The position numbers were made by a program, and so were the translations under genes. Shown in pieces: positions 42,237 through 51,792 of a stretch of DNA of 64,000 nucleotides; within the stretch, counting starts at the first letter, position 1; every line of letters starts with the position of its first letter. The notes beneath the pieces were generated by a model. It saw only the letters and a list, made by a program, of their open reading frames with translations, made no database searches and was not told where the DNA came from. Source of the DNA: Geosporobacter ferrireducens (GTDB lineage Bacteria > Bacillota > Clostridia > Peptostreptococcales > Thermotaleaceae); assembly GCF_001750685.1 (NCBI RefSeq), contig NZ_CP017269.1:2459416-2523415 (forward strand), in the 5' to 3' direction.

Positions 42237-42977
42237 TTATAATACTACACCACCATCCACACTCAGTACGGCCCCTGTTATAAACTTTGCTTCATCAGAT
42301 GCAAGATAAACATAAGCATTCGCAATATCTTCCGGATATCCTAATGTTTTTAGCGGTGATTTTTCCTTCATCATATCCAATACCTTTTCCGGCATTTTTT
42401 CGGTCATAGGTGTCATGATAAATCCTGGTGCTACTGCATTTACACGAATACCCTTAGATCCTAATTCTTTGGCCCAGGTCTTTGCCATACCGATTACGCC
42501 CCATTTCGTTGCTGCATAATTTGTCTGACCAAAGTTTCCATATATGCCTACGATGGAGGAAGCATTCAATATTACTCCATAACCTTGCTCGCTCATCACT
42601 CTGGCCGCAGCTTGACCACAGTTAAAGACACCCTTTAAGTTTACATTGATTACTTTATCCCATTGTTCTTCTGTCATCTTTACAAGCTTGGTATCCGCAG
42701 TGATTCCCGCATTATTTACCAGGATGTCCAGCTTGCTATACTTTTTTACCGTTTCAGCGACCATTTTCTCTACCTGCACACGGTCCGTTACATCCACCTG
42801 CATACCTGTGGCCTCTCCGCCAAAGGATTTAATTTTTCCTACTACTGATTTAATATCTTCTCCATTCATATCTACAACAACTACCTTGGCCCCTTCCTCT
42901 GCAAACCGGATGCATGTAGTCTCCCCTATGCCTCTTCCACCGCCTGTAACCATTGCCACCTTATCTTTTAATCTCAT
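42237..42977 (-). CDS. fabG: SDR-family 3-oxoacyl-(ACP/CoA) reductase, FabG/PhaB-like
   Basis: The 246-residue short-chain dehydrogenase reduces or oxidises beta-keto/hydroxy thioesters with NAD(P). VTGGGRGIGETTCIRFAEEG is the nucleotide loop, LVNNAGIT the NNAG motif, and NASSIVGIYGN with NYAATKWGVIG gives the Ser-Tyr-Lys triad. Next to thiolase, CoA-transferase and an (R)-hydratase it is more likely a CoA-type (R)-3-hydroxyacyl dehydrogenase than the fatty acid synthase enzyme. ATG 42977 follows GAGGAGG; the frame's earlier start lies over the sigma-54 promoter and cannot be used. It forms a single-gene unit. Confidence 0.92.
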   Translation of the reverse strand: MRLKDKVAMVTGGGRGIGETTCIRFAEEGAKVVVVDMNGEDIKSVVGKIKSFGGEATGMQVDVTDRVQVEKMVAETVKKYSKLDILVNNAGITADTKLVKMTEEQWDKVINVNLKGVFNCGQAAARVMSEQGYGVILNASSIVGIYGNFGQTNYAATKWGVIGMAKTWAKELGSKGIRVNAVAPGFIMTPMTEKMPEKVLDMMKEKSPLKTLGYPEDIANAYVYLASDEAKFITGAVLSVDGGVVL

Positions 42978-43026
42978 ATTTTTATCCTCCTCACATTGGG
43001 TAAATGATTTGTTTGTCTTTATATTT

Positions 43027-43042
43027 CGCAAGCTTCATGCCA
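43027..43042 (-). promoter_or_regulatory. Sigma-54 promoter of the SDR gene
   Basis: On the minus strand TGGCATGAAGCTTGCG fits TGGCAC-N5-TTGCW, with GG at -24 and GC at -12 at the correct distance. The start codon is 50 bp downstream. Confidence 0.8.
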
Positions 43043-43156
43043 ATGTGAAAGAGTTTTCCCCTTAACTCAATAAATTTACCTACTCCTGCTCTTTACAGCA
43101 CTTCAGAGATTATAAAGAATCGTGATTGAAGGCTATTGTTTTATGCACTTCTATCG

Positions 43157-43173
43157 TGTACAAAGAGTGTACA
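43157..43173. promoter_or_regulatory. TGTACA-N5-TGTACA site upstream of the SDR promoter
   Basis: Two perfect TGTACA palindromes are separated by AAGAG, 115 bp before the -24 box. This is a normal place for an enhancer-binding protein site. The same arrangement occurs at 46390-46406. Confidence 0.75.
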
Positions 43174-43256
43174 TAATTATAGCAATAAAATTAAAGACAT
43201 TAGATAAAATAAGGCTTTTCCATGTTTATTTTTTGAACACATCTCAATGGATGCAT

Positions 43257-44978
43257 TTAATATCCATACTTTTCTAGTTTTTGATATAAACTGGTTCTAC
43301 TGATATTTAACCGCTTTGCTGCTTCCTTTTTATTCCCATTTACACTTTTTAGACATTTTAAAATAATTTCTTTTTCCATCCGTGCAAGGGTACTTTGTAA
43401 ATCTTCTATATTCCCATTAGAAACACTGACATTTTCAACAATTTTAGTAGGAAGATGATGCGATTCAATGATCGTCTCCTTGTCTAGTAGATTTAACGCT
43501 CTCTCTAAAACATTCTCTAATTCCCGTATATTCCCTGGCCAGCTGTAATTGGTCAAATAACGCATTACTTCTTCTGAAATATTCGTTACGATAATCCCCA
43601 TGTTATGACACAATTTATCTACCAAATATTTTGCCAGGAGTTTAATATCTTGCACCCGCTCCCGAAGCGGAGGTATGTTGAGGGTCACTACATTGAGTCG
43701 ATAGTATAAATCCTCTCTAAATTTCCCTTCTTCCACCATCTTGTCAAGTTTTTTGTTGGTTGCTGCAATAATACGAACATCAATGGCCTTTGTCGTATTC
43801 CCTCCTACCCGTTCAATTTCTTTTTCCTGCAAAACTCGGAGGAGCTTCGCCTGCATTTTCATGTCCATGTCTCCGATTTCATCTAAAAAAATACTTCCTT
43901 TGTCTGCCAATTCAAACTTTCCAATCTTTCCACCTTTTTTAGCACCGGTAAAGGCACCTTCTTCATATCCAAATAGCTCAGATTCCAACAGTTCTGATGG
44001 TATGGCCGCACAATTCACTTTGATAAAAGGTCCATTGGCTCGCATACTAAAGTTATGAATAGCATGGGCAAACAATTCTTTTCCCGTACCGCTTTCACCA
44101 AGAATCAAAACATTTGAACTTCTCTTTGCAACCTTTTGACTCATGCTTTTTAGTTTTACAATCCCTGAGCTAACCCCTACAATGCTTTCAAAAGAATATT
44201 TTCCAGCCCTTTCCTTTTTCAACTCATCCCGATAATATTCCAGTTCTTTTTCCATATTGAATACTTTTTTTGCCATTGTGTTAAAATCACTTATATCCTT
44301 AAAGTTTACCTTACCCACAGCGCCAATCACCTTGCCGTCTATTACAATGGGAAGCCGGGTAGCAATCATATGATTGCTCTTTATTTCCTGGATTTCTCCT
44401 ATTTCACTTTTTCCCGTCTTTGCAACAATATGCATGCGTGTATTGGGAATCACCTCTGTGACATGTCTACCCACGGCGTCTTCCTTCTTTAAGCCTAAGA
44501 AGTCCAGATAAGTCTGGCTCATCATCGTAACAACGCCGTCCTTGTCCACTAACACCACCCAGTCATAGGCTGTCTCGAAGATGGTTTCCAGAATTTTTGA
44601 ATGCTCTCTTTCATTGATTAACTCTTTATCCATACGGTTATAGTCTGTAATATCCTTAAAAACTGCTAAGGCACCAATTACTTCTTCTCCATTAAAAATG
44701 GGCATACGGTAGGCAATAAAGTCCCTATTATTTTTGCTGAAATGCACATCTTTTTCCGGCTTTTTTGTTTTCATTACCCGATACAAAGTAGTATCTTCAA
44801 TCAGGTTCTTCATCTTATTTCCGATATAATCCTTGGCCTCTACCCCAAGCATTGCAGCAGCAGTATTGTTTAAATATGTGACATTTTCATCTCTGTCAAT
44901 GGCTACAATCCCTTCATCACATATGTCAATCAGTGTTTTGAGTGTATTATATACATACGCATTTTCTGTATGTTTCAT
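43257..44978 (-). CDS. PAS-PAS sigma-54-dependent transcriptional activator
   Basis: The 573-residue activator has two PAS domains (about 10-115 and 125-240), an AAA+ domain (about 262-495) and a Fis-type HTH at the C-terminus. The AAA+ part shows Walker [16 protein letters not shown], the sigma-54 contact loop [18 protein letters not shown], Walker [21 protein letters not shown] and the arginine finger region [12 protein letters not shown]. The HTH reads [20 protein letters not shown]. The PAS domains presumably sense a small ligand or redox state. ATG 44978 follows GGAGGTG. It lies between two sigma-54-driven genes, so it is the expected activator of the local regulon. Confidence 0.93.
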   Translation of the reverse strand: MKHTENAYVYNTLKTLIDICDEGIVAIDRDENVTYLNNTAAAMLGVEAKDYIGNKMKNLIEDTTLYRVMKTKKPEKDVHFSKNNRDFIAYRMPIFNGEEVIGALAVFKDITDYNRMDKELINEREHSKILETIFETAYDWVVLVDKDGVVTMMSQTYLDFLGLKKEDAVGRHVTEVIPNTRMHIVAKTGKSEIGEIQEIKSNHMIATRLPIVIDGKVIGAVGKVNFKDISDFNTMAKKVFNMEKELEYYRDELKKERAGKYSFESIVGVSSGIVKLKSMSQKVAKRSSNVLILGESGTGKELFAHAIHNFSMRANGPFIKVNCAAIPSELLESELFGYEEGAFTGAKKGGKIGKFELADKGSIFLDEIGDMDMKMQAKLLRVLQEKEIERVGGNTTKAIDVRIIAATNKKLDKMVEEGKFREDLYYRLNVVTLNIPPLRERVQDIKLLAKYLVDKLCHNMGIIVTNISEEVMRYLTNYSWPGNIRELENVLERALNLLDKETIIESHHLPTKIVENVSVSNGNIEDLQSTLARMEKEIILKCLKSVNGNKKEAAKRLNISRTSLYQKLEKYGY

Positions 44979-45030
44979 AGCACTTACACCTCCTTCACAC
45001 ATTTATACCACCTTTGTTCTAATCTTCTTT

Positions 45031-45066
45031 ATAATAAGGGGATGCTTTGCTGCATCCCCTTATTAT
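45031..45066 (-). terminator. 15-bp hairpin after the thiolase gene
   Basis: ATAATAAGGGGATGC and its exact complement flank a 6-nt loop, starting 7 nt after the thiolase stop. No U-tract follows, so termination may be partial and allow read-through to the activator gene. Confidence 0.55.
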
Positions 45067-45072
45067 AAAAAG

Positions 45073-46251
45073 TTATTTTCTTTCCACAATTAATGCAGTT
45101 CCCATTCCGCCCCCGATACAAAGCGTTGCTAACCCACGCTTTGCATCTCTTCGCTTCATTTCATGGAGCAGTGTTACCAGGATTCTTGCACCGCTGGCAC
45201 CAACAGGGTGTCCCAGGGCAATGGCGCCTCCATTTACATTTACTTTCTCATCTTCCAATTCTAAATCTTTAGCAACCGCAAGAGCTTGTGCTGCAAAGGC
45301 TTCATTGGCTTCAACCAGATCAATATCTTTGATACGCATCCCTGCTTTTTGTAAAGCTTTCTTAGAAGCTGAAACAGGGCCAATGCCCATGATGCTTGGA
45401 TCTACACCAGTAGTAGCATGGGACACGATCGTAGCTAATGGCGTAACTCCCAGTTCTTCTGCCTTTTCCCTTGACATGATCACAAGCGCAGCCGCCCCAT
45501 CATTGATACCGGATGCATTGCCTGCTGTAACCGTACCGTCTTTCTTAAAAGCCGGTTTCAGCTTTGCTAATCCTTCAACGGTTATACCTTCTTTAATATA
45601 TTCATCTTCCTTGACAACTGTAGTCCCCTTCTTTGTTTTGATTTCTACAGGCACAATTTCTTCTTTGAATTTGCCTTCGTTTTTAGCCTTTTCTGCTCTA
45701 TTTTGACTTCTTGCTGCAAAAGCGTCCTGCTCTTCCCTGCTGATCCCCCATTGCTCGGCAACGTTTTCCGCAGTTACACCCATATGGTAATTATTGAATA
45801 CGTCAGTTAAGGCATCAAAGATCATAGAGTCAATAAATTCTCCATGACCCATTTTATGTCCCCATCTGGAATTCTTTACAAGATAAGGTGCTTGGCTCAT
45901 GGATTCTGTTCCTCCAGCAATCACAATATCATTATCCCCTGCCACAATGGTCTGTGCTGCTAAAGAGACGGTTCTAAGACCTGATCCGCACAGGATATTT
46001 ACAGTGGTTGCCGGAACCTCTACAGGTATACCGGCTTTTATTGCTGCTTGCCTTGCTACTCCCTGTCCATGCCCTGATTGCAATATACAGCCTAGATATA
46101 CTTCGTCGATCTGCTCTGGTTTGATACCGGCTCTATGGATAGCTTCCTTCACTGCAATGGCTCCTAATTCTACAGGTGACAAGGCTGATAAAGCACCATT
46201 AAAACTTCCGATTGCGGTTCTCACAGCACTGGCAATAACAACTTCCTTCAT
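45073..46251 (-). CDS. thlA: Acetyl-CoA C-acetyltransferase (thiolase)
   Basis: The 392-residue enzyme condenses two acetyl-CoA to acetoacetyl-CoA or cleaves it in reverse. [18 protein letters not shown] has the nucleophilic cysteine, [20 protein letters not shown] the histidine motif, and [19 protein letters not shown] the second cysteine. Length and start (ATG 46251 behind GGAGGAG) are canonical. It has its own sigma-54 promoter and enhancer-type site, and precedes the activator gene on the same strand. Together with the reductase and hydratase it gives a short-chain acyl-CoA route. Confidence 0.95.
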   Translation of the reverse strand: MKEVVIASAVRTAIGSFNGALSALSPVELGAIAVKEAIHRAGIKPEQIDEVYLGCILQSGHGQGVARQAAIKAGIPVEVPATTVNILCGSGLRTVSLAAQTIVAGDNDIVIAGGTESMSQAPYLVKNSRWGHKMGHGEFIDSMIFDALTDVFNNYHMGVTAENVAEQWGISREEQDAFAARSQNRAEKAKNEGKFKEEIVPVEIKTKKGTTVVKEDEYIKEGITVEGLAKLKPAFKKDGTVTAGNASGINDGAAALVIMSREKAEELGVTPLATIVSHATTGVDPSIMGIGPVSASKKALQKAGMRIKDIDLVEANEAFAAQALAVAKDLELEDEKVNVNGGAIALGHPVGASGARILVTLLHEMKRRDAKRGLATLCIGGGMGTALIVERK

Positions 46252-46302
46252 GATTGTACTCCTCCTTAGAAATAATTTATATAAGTATCTACCTGTTATT
46301 CA

Positions 46303-46318
46303 TGCAAATATCCTGCCA
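46303..46318 (-). promoter_or_regulatory. Sigma-54 promoter of the thiolase gene
   Basis: TGGCAGGATATTTGCA on the minus strand matches the -24/-12 consensus with correct spacing, 52 bp before the start codon. Confidence 0.85.
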
Positions 46319-46389
46319 ATGCGAAGCTGCTGTCCTTTCCTGGTGTCGCTTTGATCAGCTTTCCTTGTATATGGGTTTCCTTATAATAG

Positions 46390-46406
46390 TGTACACTTTT
46401 TGTACA
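46390..46406. promoter_or_regulatory. TGTACA-N5-TGTACA site upstream of the thiolase promoter
   Basis: Two TGTACA units separated by CTTTT, extended to GTGTACA/TGTACAC, 72 bp before the -24 box and directly after the recombinase stop codon. Confidence 0.8.
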
Positions 46407-46413
46407 CTTATTA

Positions 46414-47868
46414 TTATACCCTAAATGCGTAGCTGATTTCTATTTTCTTTTCCTTAAAAATTTTGATATGATGAATGAGTTTTTGAATAGTCATAAAATC
46501 TAAGTCTTTCATCTCCAGTATTTGATTTACTTGAAGTATAATTTGCTTTTCTCCGTCTTTTAATTCCTTCAACAGTTCCTTTTTTCTGTCCTCAAATGTA
46601 TTTATTTCTATCTGTATTTCCTTTACTTTTCTTTGATAACTCCCCTCATCAATAACATTTCGAAGCAGCAGCTCTAACAATCGTTCTTTTTTCCCAACAG
46701 CTTTTCCTATTAGTTGCTCTATTTTTTTTACTCTTTTCTCATCGGTCTTCTTATAGATCTCTTTTTTGATTTCTTCTAAAAGACCCTCTTCTGAAATTTT
46801 CTCTGTGATGATTTTTTTCAGTTCCTTTATCACTACAACCTTCAGCATTTCCTGACGAATGTATGCTCCCTCACACATCTTTTTTCCCATCTTATTGACT
46901 TTACCGCACAGATATGCTTCTTTATCCTTCTTAAAATGCATTTTACTGCCACATTCACCACAGATTAAAAGATTGGAAAACAGGTACTTCTGATTGCCAA
47001 TCTGTTCTCTTTGCTTCAATGTCAATCGTTTCTGTACTTCCTCAAAGGTCTGGAGGTCTATGATGCCTTCATGGGTTCTTGATATGCAAATCAAATCCGA
47101 TTCTTGATTTTTCTGACGTTTGCCTGTCAAAACGTCCACCGTTTTGGTTTTGTTCTGTATCATGTCTCCAACATATACCGGATTTCCAAGGATTTTTCGT
47201 ATGGTGCTTTGGTGCCAAATCTTGCTCCCATTGCTTCTTCCTGCCGCCTGTCCCGGCGTAGGATAGGATTTTTCATTGAGTTCCTTTGCAATTTTATAAA
47301 GTCCTTTTCCCTCTAAATACATTTTGAAAATTTTTTGCACTACCAAAGTAGAAAGATCTCCTGCCGGCAGAAGTCCCTTTTCATGATTCCTTATGTATCC
47401 ATAGGGTACCGTACTACCATTAAAATATCCGTTTCTTGCCCTGCAAAGTTTTCCAAATCTAATTCTCTCGCTAATTTTAATCGATTCTTTTTGCGCCATA
47501 GAAAGCAGCAGGGTTAGCATGAATTCATCGTATTCCTGGGAGTCAAACCCATCTTCTATGGTAATAAATCGAATATTTCTTCCCTTTAGTTCTCTAATGA
47601 TTGTTAGTCCTTCCAAAGTATTCCGTGCAAACCTGGATACGCTCTTGGTAAGAATCACATCAAATTTCTCTTTCCGGCTATCCTCCAGAAGTTGTTGCAA
47701 ACCTCCTCTATTCTTTGTCTGAACTCCGCTTTCTCTATCCTGATAAACTTTATATAATATCCAATTCCGTTCTCCTATGTACTTTTCAAAATAGCTTATC
47801 TGATGTGCAATACTTGTTTTTTGTGTTTCCATCTCTGTAGAAACACGGACATATACGGCACATCTCAA
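46414..47868 (-). CDS. Large serine recombinase
   Basis: The 484-residue enzyme has the resolvase catalytic domain (1-145): MRCAVYVRVSTEMETQKTS with the nucleophile serine 10, KSVSRFARNTLEGL, and SMAQKESIKISERIRFGK. A recombinase domain follows (VPYGYIRNHEKGL; HQSTIRKILGNPVYVGD), then the zinc ribbon LLICGECGSKMHFKKD and a coiled-coil C-terminal region (about 350-450). It should act as an integrase or excisionase on att sites. The start is TTG 47868 behind GGAGGG. No other mobile-element gene except a small companion ORF is seen, so it is either a solitary recombinase or an integration remnant. It is placed between the thiolase regulatory region and the GntP permease gene. Confidence 0.92.
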   Translation of the reverse strand: MRCAVYVRVSTEMETQKTSIAHQISYFEKYIGERNWILYKVYQDRESGVQTKNRGGLQQLLEDSRKEKFDVILTKSVSRFARNTLEGLTIIRELKGRNIRFITIEDGFDSQEYDEFMLTLLLSMAQKESIKISERIRFGKLCRARNGYFNGSTVPYGYIRNHEKGLLPAGDLSTLVVQKIFKMYLEGKGLYKIAKELNEKSYPTPGQAAGRSNGSKIWHQSTIRKILGNPVYVGDMIQNKTKTVDVLTGKRQKNQESDLICISRTHEGIIDLQTFEEVQKRLTLKQREQIGNQKYLFSNLLICGECGSKMHFKKDKEAYLCGKVNKMGKKMCEGAYIRQEMLKVVVIKELKKIITEKISEEGLLEEIKKEIYKKTDEKRVKKIEQLIGKAVGKKERLLELLLRNVIDEGSYQRKVKEIQIEINTFEDRKKELLKELKDGEKQIILQVNQILEMKDLDFMTIQKLIHHIKIFKEKKIEISYAFRV

Positions 47869-47880
47869 CGGCTGACCCTC

Positions 47881-47982
47881 CTATTTATTATTTAGTTTTA
47901 GGATGACTAGCTCCTTAAGCACTTCCTTTAAAGGCTTTTTTCCTTCGAAAACATTTATTACTTCCGTAATTGGCTTTTTCAT
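47881..47982 (-). CDS. Small 33-residue protein preceding the serine recombinase
   Basis: ATG 47982 follows AGGAGGGATGAGA. The product is MKKPITEVINVFEGKKPLKE followed by VLKELVILKLNNK, a basic, mostly helical peptide. Its TAG stop is 13 bp before the recombinase TTG, and the recombinase ribosome site begins right at that stop, so the two are likely co-translated. A role as recombination directionality factor or regulator is a guess from position and size. Confidence 0.6.
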   Translation of the reverse strand: MKKPITEVINVFEGKKPLKEVLKELVILKLNNK

Positions 47983-48065
47983 TCTCATCCCTCCTAAAAC
48001 TGAAATCTATTAAATAGTTATGACAGCACACCTTTTTATAGAATGAATATACTCCAATTATCCCT

Positions 48066-48158
48066 CTATCCCACTTTTTCAGCCACTTCCCCCAGCTTTT
48101 CCATCATTTCCGTCAATGTCTTCATGGCCTTTACAATTGCTTCGTTATCAAGGTACAA
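48066..48158 (-). pseudogene. Possible fragment of a small helical protein
   Basis: The open frame ends DNEAIVKAMKTLTEMMEKLG and EVAEKVG before a stop at 48066, has coding character, but has no ribosome site. Its 5' part runs into a long hairpin after an in-frame stop. It may be the truncated 3' end of a small gene broken when this segment was inserted. Confidence 0.3.
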
Positions 48159-48197
48159 ATAGCACAAATCCTATTCAGCGTAGGATTTGTGCTATTT
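48157..48197 (-). terminator. 17-bp hairpin after the GntP permease gene
   Basis: AAATAGCACAAATCCTA and its complement flank a 7-nt loop, 22 nt after the permease stop. There is no U-tract on the minus side, so the terminator call rests on stem strength and position. Confidence 0.55.
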
Positions 48198-48219
48198 GAC
48201 TTGTGATTATATTTTTGTT

Positions 48220-49614
48220 TTATACAATTCCGATAGTTCCGAGGATAACCGCTACAATTGTCGTAGCAAGGGGAATGACAACAGATACCATTCCTACATC
48301 GGCATAGGACAATTTGTGGTTTAGTCCGCAAATTCCCAATAGGGTAATTACCGCTCCGTTATGGGGAAGGGAGTCCAAACCGCCGCAAGCCAATGCTGCA
48401 ATCCTATGAAGTACCTGTGGGTTAATTCCTTTTGCAATCGCCAGGTTGTAATAGGTTTCTCCAAGAGCGCCCAACGCAATACTCATCCCCCCGGAGGCAG
48501 ACCCTGTAATACCTGCAAGAACATTTACGGAAATCGCTTCCGAAATCAGCGGATTTCCGGGAGCTATACCTAAAAGTGCACCTTTCACTGCAGCAAAAGC
48601 TGCCAGTCCTGCAATAACATTTCCATACCCGACTTCAGAAGCTGTATTGAGTATGGCAAGCATAGAACCATAGGCCCCTTTATTTACTGCCTCCATTACA
48701 TTGATTCGCTTATAGTTGGTCACAAGAATAAATATAATAGAAATGACCAAAGATACGATAATGCTCCAGATACCGATAACCTTACCCGGTGTGGTGCCAA
48801 ATTTTTCAAGAATGGGTGTCAATGCTTCCGTTTGTCCTGGAAAATACACTTTCGATAACCAGAAGTTTAGCAGTAAAACGATCCCTATAGGGATAAGGGA
48901 TAATCCCAGAGGGGGCATTTTTGCCTCCACGCCTGCTTCCACGGTTGCAGCGGTTTCATCTGTCATATAGTCCGGTAAATACCCCTCTCCTGCCGCAATC
49001 ATTTTCTTTGCTCTTTGCTGGATCCATAGGGTACCTAATGAAAACATTACAATTCCTGCTATAAGTCCTAGAACCGGCGCTGCATAAGCATCTGTCTTAA
49101 AGAAGGGAATGGGAATTGCGTTCTGAATCTGAGGGGTGCCGGGTAGTGCGGTCATGGTAAATGTAAAAGATCCCAAGGCAATACAAGCAGGAATTAGCCG
49201 TTTCGGCATACCCGTTTCTTTAAATAGTGCAGCCGCCAAAGGATATACTGCAAAAGCAACTACGAATAAGGATACTCCCCCATAGGTTAGAATACCGCAA
49301 GATAATACAATGGCAAGAATGGATCTGTTTTTTCCCAGCTTTTCAACAATTGCATGGGCAATGGCCTTCGCTGCTCCTGTCTCATCCATCAGCTTACCAA
49401 AAATTGCACCTAACAAAAACAGGGGAAAATACGACTTGAGGTAGTTGGCCAAATTCACCATAAAGACCTCTGTATAAGTGGGCAGCAGCGATGCCTCCCC
49501 ACTCATCAATACAGCCAGCAATGCCAGAATCGGTGCTAAAACCAATACGGTTATTCCGCGATAGGCTAGATACATCAATAAACCTAAAGATAAAATGATA
49601 CCAAAAACACCCAT
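48220..49614 (-). CDS. GntP-family permease (possible hydroxybutyrate transporter)
   Basis: The 464-residue membrane protein has 12 or more membrane segments and GntP-type motifs such as FPLFLLGAIFGKLMDETGAA, LTYGGVSLFVVAFAVYPLAA and a C-terminal GLDSLPHNGAVITLLGICGL. GntP members carry gluconate or short hydroxy acids; the B. subtilis relative YxjC stands beside CoA-transferase and hydroxybutyrate dehydrogenase genes. Here it follows the CoA-transferase gene by 150 bp, so import of 3-hydroxybutyrate or a similar acid is a reasoned guess. Start ATG 49614 follows GAGGAGG. Confidence 0.88.
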   Translation of the reverse strand: MGVFGIILSLGLLMYLAYRGITVLVLAPILALLAVLMSGEASLLPTYTEVFMVNLANYLKSYFPLFLLGAIFGKLMDETGAAKAIAHAIVEKLGKNRSILAIVLSCGILTYGGVSLFVVAFAVYPLAAALFKETGMPKRLIPACIALGSFTFTMTALPGTPQIQNAIPIPFFKTDAYAAPVLGLIAGIVMFSLGTLWIQQRAKKMIAAGEGYLPDYMTDETAATVEAGVEAKMPPLGLSLIPIGIVLLLNFWLSKVYFPGQTEALTPILEKFGTTPGKVIGIWSIIVSLVISIIFILVTNYKRINVMEAVNKGAYGSMLAILNTASEVGYGNVIAGLAAFAAVKGALLGIAPGNPLISEAISVNVLAGITGSASGGMSIALGALGETYYNLAIAKGINPQVLHRIAALACGGLDSLPHNGAVITLLGICGLNHKLSYADVGMVSVVIPLATTIVAVILGTIGIV

Positions 49615-49764
49615 TATAATACCTCCTCATTTTAAAAATTATACAATACAAAATTTTAAGAAAATAGCTGCAAAACCAGGAGCCACTGCCTTTATTTGGT
49701 TTACACCATAGAACTTTCTTTATCGTCACATACTATAATGTATAAAAGAATTCTCCAAGAAGCA

Positions 49765-51363
49765 TTAAGCGCTGGCTTCCAGTGCTTCAATATCATAGAT
49801 TTCTTTCGGAGATAGGATCAATCCCATTTTCTCTTCCTTGAAAATCCGTTCATCCATGATTTTTAAATCTGCAGCAATAATCGGTTTAAAGTCCATGTAC
49901 TGGAGAATATCTGTTTCCAAATCCATACCCGGCGCGATCTCTTTTAACACAAGTCCATCTTTTTCTAATTGAAATACAGCGCGCTCCGTAATATATAGCA
50001 CTGGCTGCTGCGTATCCTTGGCATAATCACCACTAAAAGTGATCTGCTCTACCTTACTGATAAATTTCTTTACTTTTCCCTCTTGATGAATGTGCAATTT
50101 CCCATTTTCAGCAGCAACTTCCAATCCCCCTGCTGTAAAAGTTCCACAAAAGACTACTTTTTTTGCATTCTGCGTAATATTGATAAATCCACCGCATCCT
50201 GCTATCTTGGGGCCAAATTTACTTACATTGATATTTCCTTCCTGATCACACTGGGCTAAGCCTAAGAAAGCTGCATCCAATCCTCCGCCATCATAGAAAT
50301 CAAACTGATAGGGTTGATCAATAATCGCCTCTGCATTCACTGCAGCACCAAAGCTTAATCCACCGGCAGGTATTCCTCCAATGGGTCCAGGCTCTACTGT
50401 AAGCACCATCTGATGTCCCACACCCTCTTCGTTAGCCACCAAAGCCACGCCTTCCGGCATTCCTATACCCAGATTAACAACTGCATTGGGAATCAATTCC
50501 ATCGCAGCCCGTCTTGCAATAATTTTTCTTTCATCCAAGGCGAGGGGTTTTACAGAGTTCACTGGTATTATCACCTCTCCACAGTAGGCAGGGTTATAAG
50601 CCTCTGCAAAGGTCTGCATATGATTTTGGGGATTTTGAACTTCTACAATTGTATCGATGTAAATACCTGGTATTTTTACCAATTTTGGATCCAGCGTCCC
50701 TGCTTTGACAACCTTCTCAACCTGTACGATCACCTTTCCCCCTGAGTTTTTCACAGCTTGCGCCATAGATAAGACCTCTAAGGATCCCACTTCCTTTTCC
50801 ATGGTTACATTTCCATTTTCATCGGCATAGGTACCTCGTATAAAAGCATAGTCAATGGGAAATCCCTTATATAGCAAATATTCAGTCCCATGCACCTCAA
50901 CAAGCTCTACAATCTCTTCTGTTGTAACCTGATTGAGTTTCCCCCCTTCAATTCTCGGATCTACAAAGGTTTTCAAGCCCACATGAGTTATGGTACCCGG
51001 TTTTCCTGCAGCAATGTCTCTAAACAAATGAGATATTACCCCTTGTGGCAGGTTATATGCCTCAACCTTGTTTTCAAAAGCCAGCTTCTGTACCTTTGGC
51101 ACCAAACCCCAGTGACCGCCTATGACTCGCTTCAGTAAGCCCTCGTGTCCCAAGTGATTTAATCCCCGGTCTTTACCATCGCCCTGCCCCGCTGCATAAA
51201 CCAAGGTCATATTTTTTGGTTCACCGGTTTCGACAAAACGTTTTTCTAATGCAATTTCTAATTCTTCCGGAACAGCATTTCCTACAAATCCTGCTGTAGC
51301 AATTGTTTTATTGCTATCTATAATTTTTACTGCTTCTTCTGCCGTAGCAAATTTTACTCTCAT
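49765..51363 (-). CDS. Acyl-CoA:acetate / 3-ketoacid CoA-transferase (YdiF/Pct type)
   Basis: The 532-residue enzyme is a fused alpha-beta CoA-transferase. The first half has [19 protein letters not shown] and [20 protein letters not shown]. The second half has [20 protein letters not shown] and [20 protein letters not shown], where the glutamate of EPG is the expected catalytic residue. It would activate a carboxylate with CoA from acetyl-CoA or acetoacetyl-CoA. It has its own sigma-54 promoter and is followed by the GntP permease gene, which it probably cotranscribes. The exact substrate (propionate, butyrate, hydroxybutyrate, acetoacetate) is open. Confidence 0.92.
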   Translation of the reverse strand: MRVKFATAEEAVKIIDSNKTIATAGFVGNAVPEELEIALEKRFVETGEPKNMTLVYAAGQGDGKDRGLNHLGHEGLLKRVIGGHWGLVPKVQKLAFENKVEAYNLPQGVISHLFRDIAAGKPGTITHVGLKTFVDPRIEGGKLNQVTTEEIVELVEVHGTEYLLYKGFPIDYAFIRGTYADENGNVTMEKEVGSLEVLSMAQAVKNSGGKVIVQVEKVVKAGTLDPKLVKIPGIYIDTIVEVQNPQNHMQTFAEAYNPAYCGEVIIPVNSVKPLALDERKIIARRAAMELIPNAVVNLGIGMPEGVALVANEEGVGHQMVLTVEPGPIGGIPAGGLSFGAAVNAEAIIDQPYQFDFYDGGGLDAAFLGLAQCDQEGNINVSKFGPKIAGCGGFINITQNAKKVVFCGTFTAGGLEVAAENGKLHIHQEGKVKKFISKVEQITFSGDYAKDTQQPVLYITERAVFQLEKDGLVLKEIAPGMDLETDILQYMDFKPIIAADLKIMDERIFKEEKMGLILSPKEIYDIEALEASA

Positions 51364-51406
51364 CTACATACCTCCTGACTCATGCAAATGTTTTCATAGA
51401 TGATAT

Positions 51407-51422
51407 TGCAAGGACTGTGCCA
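51407..51422 (-). promoter_or_regulatory. Sigma-54 promoter of the CoA-transferase gene
   Basis: TGGCACAGTCCTTGCA on the minus strand is a perfect match to TGGCAC-N5-TTGCW, 44 bp before the start codon. Confidence 0.88.
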
Positions 51423-51651
51423 ATTCAAAAACAACTTATCTTTTCAGCGTCTCCTATGGCAGCTATAGGCATTTTACCCCATTAGCTGCGGGTTCTTTTT
51501 CAAAAAACTTTACTTTAAAGGCTTACCGATCAAAAATACTAATTTATGTTTTACTAATTCTTAAGAAATTGTTCATAATATTTACACATTTAGCCTGCTC
51601 ATAGTTTTTCTTAACTCCTGTTATTTGCTTACATTTTAGCCCTCATTGTTG

Positions 51652-51668
51652 TGTACAAAAAGTGAACA
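51652..51668. promoter_or_regulatory. TGTACA-N5-TGAACA site upstream of the CoA-transferase promoter
   Basis: TGTACA, five bases (AAAAG) and TGAACA, one mismatch from the pair seen before the SDR and thiolase genes. It lies 230 bp before the -24 box. The rest of 51423-51750 has no visible gene. Confidence 0.6.
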
Positions 51669-51754
51669 AATTGAATTTACCAGACTGCTGACAAAGTAGG
51701 AGTTTGTAAATCCTCTCATTATTATCCAGTTATATAATTTTTTCAATTTAAAAA

Positions 51755-51775
51755 CCCAGGCAGTCTTTCCCTGGG
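51755..51775 (-). terminator. Intrinsic terminator after the MaoC gene
   Basis: CCCAGG and CCTGGG form a GC stem, followed by GTTTTTAAATTG on the minus strand, 18 nt after the stop. Confidence 0.8.
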
Positions 51776-51792
51776 CTTTCTTAGCTAGTTTG

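Noticed and set aside
42978-43031. 18-residue N-terminal extension of the SDR protein
   Set aside because: The extension begins within the sigma-54 -12 box, so those codons would not be transcribed; ATG 42977 has a strong ribosome site.
48131-48331. 66-codon minus-strand frame at the end of the GntP gene
   Set aside because: Shifted-frame overlap of gntP running into its hairpin; rich in cysteine and arginine without any pattern.
49670-49700. Possible sigma-54 promoter before the GntP gene
   Set aside because: TGGCTCCTGGTTTTGCA has GG and GC one base too far apart; sigma-54 promoters rarely tolerate this. Cotranscription with the CoA-transferase gene is simpler.
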